Positions 1 through 7,600 of a DNA stretch of 8,484 nucleotides are shown here, in pieces. The stretch covers positions 1-8,484 of the forward strand of contig SKZX01000278.1 in NCBI GenBank assembly GCA_007127175.1, written 5' to 3'. The notes beneath the pieces are model-generated. The model had not been told where the DNA came from, did not search any database, and was given only the letters and a program-made list of their open reading frames with translations. The translations under genes were made by a program, and so were the position numbers. This DNA is from Desulfobacterales bacterium (lineage in GTDB: Bacteria; Desulfobacterota; Desulfobacteria; Desulfobacterales; Desulfosalsimonadaceae). The stretch's first letter is position 1. Every line of letters starts with the position of its first letter.

Positions 1-554
1 CGCCCGTCCTCATCCGCCAGGACGTTTCCCGGGTGAAGGTCCACGTGAAGGATGCCGTGCCGTATCAATGTGCCAACCTGCGCCGTCAGCGCCCGCATCA
101 TTGACATTGCCTGTGCCGGTGCCTGTTCGGGCGCCGACCGTGAAATCTCGGCAAGCGTTCGCGCGCCAGGGACCTCCCGGGTAACCAGCCAGGCGTGGTA
201 AAAAATGAAATGCCGGGAAAGGCTTGCAAACGCGATGGGCCGGGGGGCATTGACGCCGGCCGCCCGCACGCGGGCAAGCATTTCAAATTCCGTCCGGCAC
301 CGGGGACTGCCGGCCCTCAGGTAGGTCCGCCGGTTCACATGCCAGAGCAGTCCGCCCCGGTGGTAATGCTTGATGATCACTTTGCCCAGGCCCTCGATAT
401 GCGCCCCGTGGGGCCGCACGCGCCCTGAAAGCGGCGCCAGGGAAGATTCCGGCGCCCTTTGGATCCCCTGAAGCAGCGCTTCCTTCTGGGCGAGGGAAAG
501 TTTTTCGGTTGATCCGATCTCAAAGCCGCGAAAGTTTTCTATAATGGTGGTCAT
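1..554 (-). CDS. Kdo/heptose kinase-like LPS kinase (KdkA/WaaP/InaA-type), 3' end outside window
   Basis: The frame runs from ATG at 554 to the window edge without a stop (184 codons seen), so the C-terminus is missing. It resembles the LPS kinase family that phosphorylates Kdo or heptose in the inner core from ATP on the cytoplasmic side. Visible features are the β3-like lysine segment VIIKHYHRGGLL (K62), typical of KdkA-like proteins; a candidate αC glutamate in CRTEFEML (E89); and the catalytic loop HVDLHPGNVL at 170-179 (H170, D172, N177), the kinase H-x-D-x4-N pattern. The metal-binding aspartate after the loop would lie beyond the edge. It is the downstream gene of a minus-strand pair with the heptosyltransferase. 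No convincing Shine-Dalgarno precedes the ATG, and repeat copy A abuts the start codon. The exact sugar substrate cannot be told from sequence; the family assignment is firm, the Kdo-versus-heptose choice is not. Confidence 0.85.
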   Translation of the reverse strand, partial: MTTIIENFRGFEIGSTEKLSLAQKEALLQGIQRAPESSLAPLSGRVRPHGAHIEGLGKVIIKHYHRGGLLWHVNRRTYLRAGSPRCRTEFEMLARVRAAGVNAPRPIAFASLSRHFIFYHAWLVTREVPGARTLAEISRSAPEQAPAQAMSMMRALTAQVGTLIRHGILHVDLHPGNVLADEDG

Positions 555-670
555 GATGGATTGATTCGTAAAAGGTCGTTTTCAGACGGTTTTGTAAAAC
601 GTTCAAGATCAAGGCGCGCGCAATAATTGCTCGCAGCGAAGATTTCGGTTTTTTATCAAACCGCCCGATT
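555..670 (-). repeat. Intergenic palindromic repeat, copy A (short-loop form)
   Basis: This gap between the heptosyltransferase stop and the kinase start is almost wholly a repeat that recurs near 7851-8002. Read on the minus strand, it shares with copy B the blocks TGCGAGCAATT, GATCTTGAAC, TTTTACAAA, CCGTCTGAAAACGAC and TTTTACGA, in the same order. The outer arms (661-668 area and 583-597) are imperfect complements containing CGGTTT and AAACCG. The inner hairpin is collapsed: copy A goes from GCGAGCAATT straight to ATTGCGCGCG, whereas copy B has about 40 nt more there. The repeat could fold in the transcript between the two minus-strand genes and modulate expression of the kinase; that is inference. 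Confidence 0.75.
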
Positions 671-678
671 GCCTGCTT

Positions 679-1734
679 TCACACCGGATAAACGGCCCGG
701 GTGCCGTCGGTGTAACGCCTTAACCCCAGTGCGATCTTTTCATTGACCGCTTCCACGGTGATCGCCCCCATCCGGCCCGGTTTTGTTTTGCGGGAGACAG
801 GTGCTTTTCCGCTGCCCGGTTCGTTGTACCGGTCGATGAGCAGGTCCCCGAATTTCATGTAGGGGCCGCATCGCCTGGGGTCTGAATATCCATACAGTCC
901 CACAACCGGCGTGCCTAATGCCACGGCGATATGCAGCGGCCCGGTATCCGGTGACACCACGAGCCGGCAGCCGGCAAGCTGCAGCATGGTCCTTCGGATC
1001 GGCTTTTCCAGGGCGATGATCGGCCTGCATGAGCACATATCGCGTATGGCATCGGCAATTTTTTTCTCGCGGGCGCTGGGCCCGCCGATGATCATCGGCG
1101 TAATGCCGTGCGCCCTGGTGGCATGGTCCATCACCGCGGCATACCGTTCCGGCGGCCAGTCTTTTTCCGGGTGCGCCGAAGCGATCACAAAGCCGACCAC
1201 GCATGATCCGGCCTTGTTGAAAAAAGATTCCTTCCAGTCAAGCTCCTGCTGTGTAAATTGAAAATTCCAGACCGGGGGGTCCTTATCAATGCCCAGGTCG
1301 TCGAGAAATTCGAAAAACTGGTCCTGGACGTGCCCCATGGGGCGCGGTGGAATATGGCGGTTTGTGGCAAGCCAGTGGAAATCCCTGGAGCGGGCGTAAT
1401 CAAAGCCCAGCTTGACGCGCGCCCGCAGCATTGCCGTGATCAGCGACGTTTTGCCGCTTGCCTGGGGGATGACGGCGAGATCGAAGCGCTCTTTTCCAAG
1501 AAGACGGAAAAGCGCCATCCAGTCGCGGATTCCCCCGTTTCTTTCAAAGGTGATAAACCGGTCGACGGATGACTGGTGCATAACCATTTCATAGGTCACC
1601 GGCTGCAGAATCCAGGTGATGTGGGCATCGGGGTAGCCTCTCCGGAGGCCGTTCACGAGGCCCAGTGCGTGGACCGCATCGCCGATGGCGGACGGCCGCA
1701 ACAGGCAGATTTTTTTTGCATCGGGTATAGGCAT
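679..1734 (-). CDS. ADP-heptose:LPS heptosyltransferase (glycosyltransferase family 9)
   Basis: 351 residues, close to the usual length for WaaC/WaaF/WaaQ-type enzymes, which transfer L-glycero-D-manno-heptose from ADP-heptose to the LPS inner core at the cytoplasmic membrane face. The N-terminal GT-B half opens with ICLLRPSAIGDAVHALGLVN (9-28), the family's acceptor-side glycine motif with the conserved Asp (D19). The C-terminal half has HPEKDWPPERYA (188-199), the IIGGPSAREKK strand-turn (215-225) and the hallmark SPDTGPLHIAVALGTPVVGL (261-280), including D263, G265 and H268 of the ADP-heptose site. ATG at 1734 gives a methionine just before the first β-strand; its Shine-Dalgarno is weak. 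It is divergent from the plus-strand operon and upstream of the Kdo-kinase-like gene. The family is clear; which heptose (I, II or III) is added is not. The C-terminal tail from about residue 303 is basic and low in recognisable motifs. Confidence 0.93.
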   Translation of the reverse strand: MPIPDAKKICLLRPSAIGDAVHALGLVNGLRRGYPDAHITWILQPVTYEMVMHQSSVDRFITFERNGGIRDWMALFRLLGKERFDLAVIPQASGKTSLITAMLRARVKLGFDYARSRDFHWLATNRHIPPRPMGHVQDQFFEFLDDLGIDKDPPVWNFQFTQQELDWKESFFNKAGSCVVGFVIASAHPEKDWPPERYAAVMDHATRAHGITPMIIGGPSAREKKIADAIRDMCSCRPIIALEKPIRRTMLQLAGCRLVVSPDTGPLHIAVALGTPVVGLYGYSDPRRCGPYMKFGDLLIDRYNEPGSGKAPVSRKTKPGRMGAITVEAVNEKIALGLRRYTDGTRAVYPV

Positions 1735-1868
1735 CTGTTATATACAGATTTTTGTTGTGTATTTTCGGTAACGGCGCTCAATTGCCGGTCCGGCTGTGTT
1801 CGGTCGGTAGTAATGTAGCGGCTTGCGCCTTGAAAATCAAACGCTTTGTCATAAAGGCGGTCAATGCG
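1735..1868. promoter_or_regulatory. Divergent intergenic region expected to hold promoters for both LPS transcription units
   Basis: These 134 bp separate the divergent heptosyltransferase and DUF6165-like starts, so both transcription units most likely begin here. No strong sigma-70 promoter stands out. On the minus strand a TATATA sits just ahead of the heptosyltransferase ATG, too close to be a comfortable -10. On the plus strand TTGAAA (1830-1835) is followed 16 nt later by TAAAGG, a poor match. AAGGCGG around 1854-1860 is the probable Shine-Dalgarno of the plus-strand gene. I infer regulatory content from layout rather than from a recognised site. Confidence 0.4.
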
Positions 1869-2243
1869 ATGAAAGTGGATGTTTCCCTGGGGGAGCTGGT
1901 GGACAAGGTCACCATACTTGCCATTAAACTGGAAAAGGTCAAAGACGCCGCAAAGCGTGAGAATATAAAAAAAGAGCACGACATTCTGTATGCGGCCATG
2001 CGCTCGGTTGATATTTCGGAGGATTCGGATGGATACCGGCGGCTTATGGTCATCAACCGGAAGCTCTGGGATATCGAGGACCATATCCGGGCAAAGGAAG
2101 CGGCAAAACAGTTTGACGCGGCCTTTGTTGAACTGGCGAGAAGCGTATATTTCACCAATGATGAGCGGGCCGCGGTCAAGCGGGATATCAATATCCGGTA
2201 TGGCTCCGAATTAATGGAAGAAAAAGAGTATGCGGATTATTGA
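1869..2243 (+). CDS. Small DUF6165-like protein, first gene of the LPS operon
   Basis: 124 residues beginning MKVDVSLGELVDKVTILAIK. The V-S-x-GELVDK-x-TIL-x-IK-x-EK opening matches my memory of the DUF6165 family, short proteins often found among LPS or surface-polysaccharide genes and without an assigned reaction. The rest looks mainly α-helical and highly charged (KRENIKKEHDIL; RRLMVINRKLWDIEDHIRAKE), with no signal peptide, membrane segment or catalytic motif I can name, so it is probably a cytoplasmic helper or subunit. I chose ATG 1869 because AAGGCGG lies 8 nt upstream and the family-like segment begins there; the frame stays open to 1752 but that extension has no family-like sequence. 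Its stop overlaps the ligase start by 14 nt, which points to translational coupling. The function is unknown. Confidence 0.75.
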   Translation: MKVDVSLGELVDKVTILAIKLEKVKDAAKRENIKKEHDILYAAMRSVDISEDSDGYRRLMVINRKLWDIEDHIRAKEAAKQFDAAFVELARSVYFTNDERAAVKRDINIRYGSELMEEKEYADY

Positions 2244-3507
2244 AAAAATTCGCGGGTGGCCCCACGCGTCCGTGATCAACGTCAGTTTATTGGCGTTTTT
2301 TTTTCTGGGGATGCTGGTGCCATGGGAAGACCTGTACCGGTTTTTCTTTTTCGCCGGGGTGGTTCCCCTGACCGTATGGTCGTTTTTCAAGGGGGAAATC
2401 CCCCCCGCCGCAACTTCTCCGGTAATCCTGCTGCTGCTGCTGCTGACGGCTTACCTGGCGCTGAACTCCTTTTTTGTCGGTGACGCGGCGTTCCGCATGG
2501 CTTTCCGGCGCTTCCGGTGGGGCATTACGGTTTTTATCCTTGCAGGCGCCCTGTTGATTGCCTGCAGGCAATGGATCAGGCGCCCCGGGTTTTACGGGCG
2601 GCTGTTTCTTGGGGCCGTCATCGTTTCCGGTACGGCCATGATGATTCCGTATCTCATGGCGGGCGACTTCGGGGACAGGATTGCGGGTGTAGGGCTTCTC
2701 TGACACACCATCAAGGCGAGCTCGATTCTGCTGGTCGTCTGGACGATGGGGTTCGTCATGATCTGCATGGCGAAGGACCTTCGGCATGCGGACCTTGTGC
2801 TTCTTTTGGCAGCCTTTGCGGTTGTCATGGCCGTCATCGTCTTGTCCCAAAGCCGGGGCCCGTTGATGGCCGCGGGTGTCACGATGCTCCTGGCGAGCGT
2901 ATCGCTTATTTTATGGCTGCCGCGGGAAAAACGTTTTATGGCGGCCGGGGTCATGGGCGGGGCAGGCCTTGCCGCGGGTCTGGGCCTCTGGTCCGGGCGG
3001 GCCTTGCTCAGCGGCTACATGGACGCCCTCTTGACCCGCGGGCTTTCCTATCGGCCGGAAATATGGAAAGCCGTGATCGAGCATTCGTCATCCCACAGGC
3101 TGTTTGGCATCGGGCCTGCAACACGCCTGCCCGACAGCCCCGCCGGAAAGGTGCTGCTTGAAGACACCGGGCTGGTGTTCGCCCACACCCACAACCTGTT
3201 TCTGGAAATGTTTTATGCAGGGGGCGTTATAGCCCTGCTGATGCTCGTGGCGGCGCTCGTACTGCTATTCTGCAGGCTTTTTTTCATGCATGCGCCCGCA
3301 GGCGTTCGGATGGCATGCGTCTGCCTGCTGATGGTGGTTTTAATGGTTAATTTTACCGATACGGTCAGTCCGCTTTCGGCGCCAAGACCCGCCTGGGTTC
3401 TTTTCTGGCTTCCCCTTGTTTTCCTGGTGTCTGCCTCGCACCCGGAGACAGTAAAACGACCCCATAAGGATTTCAGCGGTCAATGCGCAAAATCTGTTTT
3501 ATCATAG
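2230..3507 (+). pseudogene. O-antigen ligase / polymerase (WaaL/Wzy_C-type) interrupted by one in-frame TGA
   Basis: The frame has 425 sense-or-stop codons before its terminator, a normal length for O-antigen ligases, the inner-membrane proteins that join undecaprenyl-linked O-antigen to lipid A-core in the periplasm. TGA at 2701-2703 (codon 158) is the only interruption; both halves are in the same frame. Before it lie hydrophobic segments near 14-30, 36-52, 64-82 (six consecutive Leu from a CTG run), 98-112 and 124-142. After it come about 162-178, 188-204, 210-227, 329-350, 358-375 and 385-400. Family signatures in the second half are SQSRGPL (206-212, R209), RPEIW (275-279), GIG (293-295) and AHTHNLFLE, with HTHN at 319-322 containing the conserved periplasmic-loop histidines. 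GGAAG at 2216-2220 is a good Shine-Dalgarno for ATG 2230; reinitiation could occur at ATG 2746 but lacks a clear site. The end overlaps the next gene by 25 nt. WaaL is favoured over Wzy by the core-gene neighbourhood. As written, the product would be truncated and inactive unless the stop is read through or is an error. Confidence 0.85.
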
Positions 3508-4610
3508 ACTTTTTGACCGGCGGCGGCGCTCAGCGGCTTGTAGCGACCCTGGCCGGTGAAATGGCGGGCAGGGGAATTGAAACCCATATCATCACCCTGT
3601 TTGATGTCTGCAAGTATCGGCTTGACGATGCCATCCAGTATCACGCATTGTCCGGGAGCCCTGAAAACCGGTGGACCCGGCGGGGGTTGGCCGCCAGACT
3701 TGAACAGCTCATGGCGTCCCTTGAACAGGATGCGCCGTTCGATCTTGTGGTCACGAACCTGGCGCGGAGTTGTGAAATATCGAAAATGGCCGGTTTGAAA
3801 GGGGTATACCACTGTATCAACAACTCACCCGCCAACCACATCCGGCAAACGCACCGCGGCCTTTTGAAAAGCATCTGGCGGCGGGCAAAGCTTCGCCGGT
3901 TGTATGACCGTCAGCACCTGATTGCCGTTTCCCAGGGCGTGGCCCGAGACCTGCAAAATGACCTGGGAATTCATCCGGCTTCCATATCGGTCATATACAA
4001 TGGTTTTGACTTTGAAGAGATCGGCCGGTTGTCGGAGGCGCCGGTTCAGGAAGCCGGCGCAATGCATCCTTTTGTCCTGTATGTCGGTCATTTCAAGCGG
4101 CCAAAACGGCCGGATCTGGTTCTGGAGGCATTCGCCCTTGCCCGGCTTCCCCATAATCTGGTATTTCTTGGGAAAGATTCGCCCCGGAAACGCAGCCGCC
4201 TGAAGCGGCGGGCAAAAAAGCTTGGTGTCGCGGACCGTGTTATTTTTGCCGGCTGGCATGAGAACGCCTATGCATGGATGAGGCGGGCCGACCTGCTGGT
4301 GTTCTGCTCGGACTCGGAGGGGTTCGGTCGCGTTATCGTTGAGGGGTTGGCCGTTGGGACGCCGGTGGTCAGCACGGACTGCCCTTCCGGGCCGGCGGAA
4401 ATATTGACCGGCAGCCTGCGCCGGTGGCTCGTGCCGGTGGGCGACCCGGCAGCACTTGCCGACGCAATCCGCCTGGCGATTGAATCTCCGCCGCAGTTGG
4501 ACCGGTCGGCGGTTGAACCCTTTTCCATCGAGCGGATTGTCGACCGGTATCTGCAATTAACGCCGCGACAGGCGCTGATACCGGACAGCGGCATGACAGG
4601 AAGCGCTTAG
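3483..4610 (+). CDS. Glycosyltransferase family 4 (LPS core/O-antigen hexosyltransferase)
   Basis: 375 residues, typical of single-domain retaining GT-B enzymes that use a nucleotide-activated sugar in the cytoplasm. The N-terminal domain begins RKICFIIDFLTGGGAQRLV (2-20), the glycine-rich loop of GT4 proteins. The C-terminal nucleotide-sugar domain has YNGF (172-175), VGHFKRPKRPDL (201-212), FAGWHENAYAW (255-265) and the E-x7-E motif in SEGFGRVIVE (E279 and E287), followed by GTPVVSTDCPSGPAEI (292-307). The DCPSGP-x-EI form is shared with the GalNAc/GlcNAc-type transferases of the PglH/PglJ kind, but the sugar cannot be assigned. It starts inside the ligase frame; AAGGA at 3466-3470 lies 12 nt upstream, rather far. 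It is a close paralogue of the N-terminal third of the next gene, a tandem duplication. All expected motifs are present, so it should be active. Confidence 0.92.
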   Translation: MRKICFIIDFLTGGGAQRLVATLAGEMAGRGIETHIITLFDVCKYRLDDAIQYHALSGSPENRWTRRGLAARLEQLMASLEQDAPFDLVVTNLARSCEISKMAGLKGVYHCINNSPANHIRQTHRGLLKSIWRRAKLRRLYDRQHLIAVSQGVARDLQNDLGIHPASISVIYNGFDFEEIGRLSEAPVQEAGAMHPFVLYVGHFKRPKRPDLVLEAFALARLPHNLVFLGKDSPRKRSRLKRRAKKLGVADRVIFAGWHENAYAWMRRADLLVFCSDSEGFGRVIVEGLAVGTPVVSTDCPSGPAEILTGSLRRWLVPVGDPAALADAIRLAIESPPQLDRSAVEPFSIERIVDRYLQLTPRQALIPDSGMTGSA

Positions 4611-4619
4611 AGTAATTCT

Positions 4620-7600
4620 GTGGGGGTATGTTTGCGCAAAATCTGCTTCATTATCAATTCCCTGACCGGCGGCGGCGCAGAGCGCCTTGTGGTGACGCTT
4701 GCCGACGAGATGGCCCGCAGGGGCATCAGTGTCCATATCATCACCCTCTTTGACAACTGCAACTACAGGCTGGCCGAAGGCATCTGCTACCACACCCTTG
4801 CCGGCAACAGCGACAACTGGTTCATAAAGCAAAAACTGGGCCGAAAGCTCAGAGGGATGGTTGACGCGCTCGAGGCGGAATCCCCCTTTGACCTGATTAT
4901 CGCAAACCTCCTCAGAAGCAGTGAAGTGGTCAGAAGGGCCGGGCTGAAGAATGTCCACTACTGCATCAACAACCCCCTTGGCGAACAGATCCGCCACACG
5001 CGCCCGCGCCTGCTGCAGGCATGGTGGCATGGCCGGCTTCGAAGGCTTTACAACAATGAGAACCTGATCTGCGTATCCCGGGGGGTCGCCCGAAACCTGA
5101 CGGAAACCCTGCGCATGCGCCCGGCATCGGTCTCCGTGATCTACAACGGGTTTGAATTCGATGCGATTGCCCGCCTGTCCAAAGCGCCGCAGCCGACCGC
5201 GGATGCATTGAAACCTTTTGTACTGCACGTGGGCCACTTCAAGCGCCAGAAAAGGCTGGACCTGCTTCTGGATGCCTGGGCCATGATCCGGCCCGTGCAC
5301 AAACTGGTGCTGCTGGGCAAAGGCTCGCCAAGAAAAATGCAGCGCCTCAAGGAGCAGGCCGCCCGGCTCGGCATTGCCGAAAACATTGTATTCGCGGGTT
5401 GGCATGAAAATGCCTACGCATGGATGAAGCGGGCGGATCTGCTGGTGCTCAGCTCCGATTTCGAGGGGTTCGGCCGCGTCATCGTGGAGGCCATTGCCAC
5501 GGGGACGCCGGTTGTCAGCACGGACTGCCCGTCAGGGCCCGCTGAAATTCTTTCAGGCGATATGCGCCAATGGCTCGTGCCCAGGGGCGATGTTCGGGCC
5601 CTTGCAGAGAAAATCCGCCTTGCGCTTCAATTCCCGCCCGCAGTTGAACCATCGGTCGTTGAGCGATTTTCCATTGAACGCGTCGTTGACCAGTATCTGA
5701 ACCTGCCGCTGCGCCAGGAGGCCCTTGCGCACAGACCGTCGGGTCAGGCTGCCCGGATACCCCCGCCGATTGCCGCTTTCCAGGCCTGTACGGAAGCCGC
5801 TGCGAAAAAGGTGCTGTTCATCCCCGTGAGCGGGCCGACAGGCGCAGGGGAATATTATCGGTGCCTTTCACTGGCTGAAGGATTGCTGCGCCGCCAGCCC
5901 GGGTGGGAGATCCACTTCCTGCTGAACCGCAACGCCCAGGTGCTGAAGCCGTCAGGCATCATATTTCACCTGCTGCCGGATTCGCCGACCTACGACAACG
6001 GCAGGGTCCGCAGGATCATGGACGAACTGCGCCCTGACGCCGTGGTTTTCGACAATACCCTCCGGGGTTCGCAATTGAACAAGGCAAGGCAGATCAGGGC
6101 GTCCGTTATTTATATCAGCGCCCGGCCGCACAAGCGCCGCAAAGGTTTTGCACTGCGCAAGCTCCCCCATGTCGACCGGCACTGGATTATTGCACCGCCT
6201 TCACGACACCGTTTGTCTATTATGGAAGCCATAGCCCTGCGCCTTGCCGGGGGCATCGGCCCGGAATTTTTTTCCTTGATGCTTCCAGACCCGGCGCCTC
6301 AGAGAAGGGCGGCATTTCTCGCAGCCCATTCATTTGCCGATGAGGGGTATACCCTTTTTGTGTCCGGCGGCGGCGGCGGCTCAATAAAGGGCCAGCCAGC
6401 GGCATCCGTTTTTCAGCAGGCGGCCCGCAGTTATCATGAGAAGACGGGACGGCCGACGCTTTTTGTCGCCGGCCCGTTGAGCACCATCGCCCTGGCATCC
6501 GGGGAGCAGCGCCTTGAGCTGCGGTCCGTGTCCCCGGGGCAGCTTGCGGACCTCATGGATGGCGCCGTGCTGGTCGTCAGCGGCGGCGGCAGCATCGTTC
6601 ACCAGGCCCTTTCCCTGGCCCGTCCCTGCCTGGCCATACCGGCCGGCGGAAAAGACCAGCCGCATCGCGTCAGGGACTTGAAAAAACAGGGGTTGATTGA
6701 AATCTGTGCGCCTGAACCATCGGTGATGGGCGATGCGGCGGCAAATTTGTCAGAGGACACCCATTGCCTGAGGCAATTGGCCGAAAACGCCAGGCAGGGA
6801 CGGTTTGTAAACGGCCTCGGGCAGGCACTGGATGAAATCGAGGGCTGCGTTGAAAACCCGCCGTTACCCCGAAGCTATTTCAGAAGCAGGGGGTTTCGGT
6901 TCACGCGGCTTTGGCCGGGGAAGCGCAAAGCGCCCCGGAAAATGCCCGGGGAAACCTGTTTCGCAGACGGCAGAAAGGCCGAACCGCTTCTTTCAAAACT
7001 TCTGGGCGGACCTGTTGCGTCCGCGGAAATCCTGAACCATCATGGGTTTTTGTCCCTGAAAGTGAGGGTCGGGGATGTGTTTTTCAAGGTGGCCGAATGC
7101 GAGAGCGAAAAGCGGGCGGTTCTTGCTGAAAGCGCCCTGAAAGCGGTTGCCCGCGACAGTGGCCCGGTCCCGCGATTCATTTGCCGGACAGGCGCGGTAA
7201 TCGTCTGCGAATGGGTGTACGGCACCATTTGCAAAAAAGAACCAAGTGACATGCAGTTCCGGTATGCCCTGGAGTGCCAGGAAAAACTTTACAAAACCGC
7301 CTTGCCGGAAAAGGGCGGCGTCAACACCCACTATGTGCACCTTGAAAGCCTCCTGATGCGTTTCACCCGTCTGGCGCCGAGGGTTATTCCCCACCACAGG
7401 ATCAAAACCATTGTCAGCAGACTCCGGGAACGCCTGCCGGCGCCGGGGTTGCCGCGCATTATCCACCCGGACCTGACCCCGCCAAATATCATTGTCAACG
7501 GTCACCACCCCGTTGTGATCGACAATGAAGTCATTGCCATCGGTTCCGGGTACGAATTCGATGTCTGGAATACCGGTGAAGCCCTCTTCGGGCAGCGCGA

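Noticed and set aside
1752..1868. N-terminal extension of the DUF6165-like protein to ATG 1752
   Set aside because: The added 39 residues have no family-like sequence and run through the divergent promoter region, and the good ribosome site belongs to ATG 1869.
2428..2445. Run of six CTG triplets as a phase-variable repeat
   Set aside because: The triplet unit keeps frame when it changes length, the run is short, and it encodes leucines in a membrane helix, so it is explained by protein composition.
2701..2750. Selenocysteine reading of the in-frame TGA
   Set aside because: Only a weak ACCA/TGGT pairing with a small CGAGCTCG palindrome follows the TGA, not a convincing bacterial SECIS. O-antigen ligases are not a known selenoprotein family, and the site is not next to the catalytic histidine loop.
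3825..5405. Long minus-strand open frames opposite the two GT4 modules (3825-4556 and 4557-5405)
   Set aside because: They lie entirely antisense to genes with clear catalytic motifs and show no recognisable domain. Their similarity to each other follows from the paralogous sense genes.
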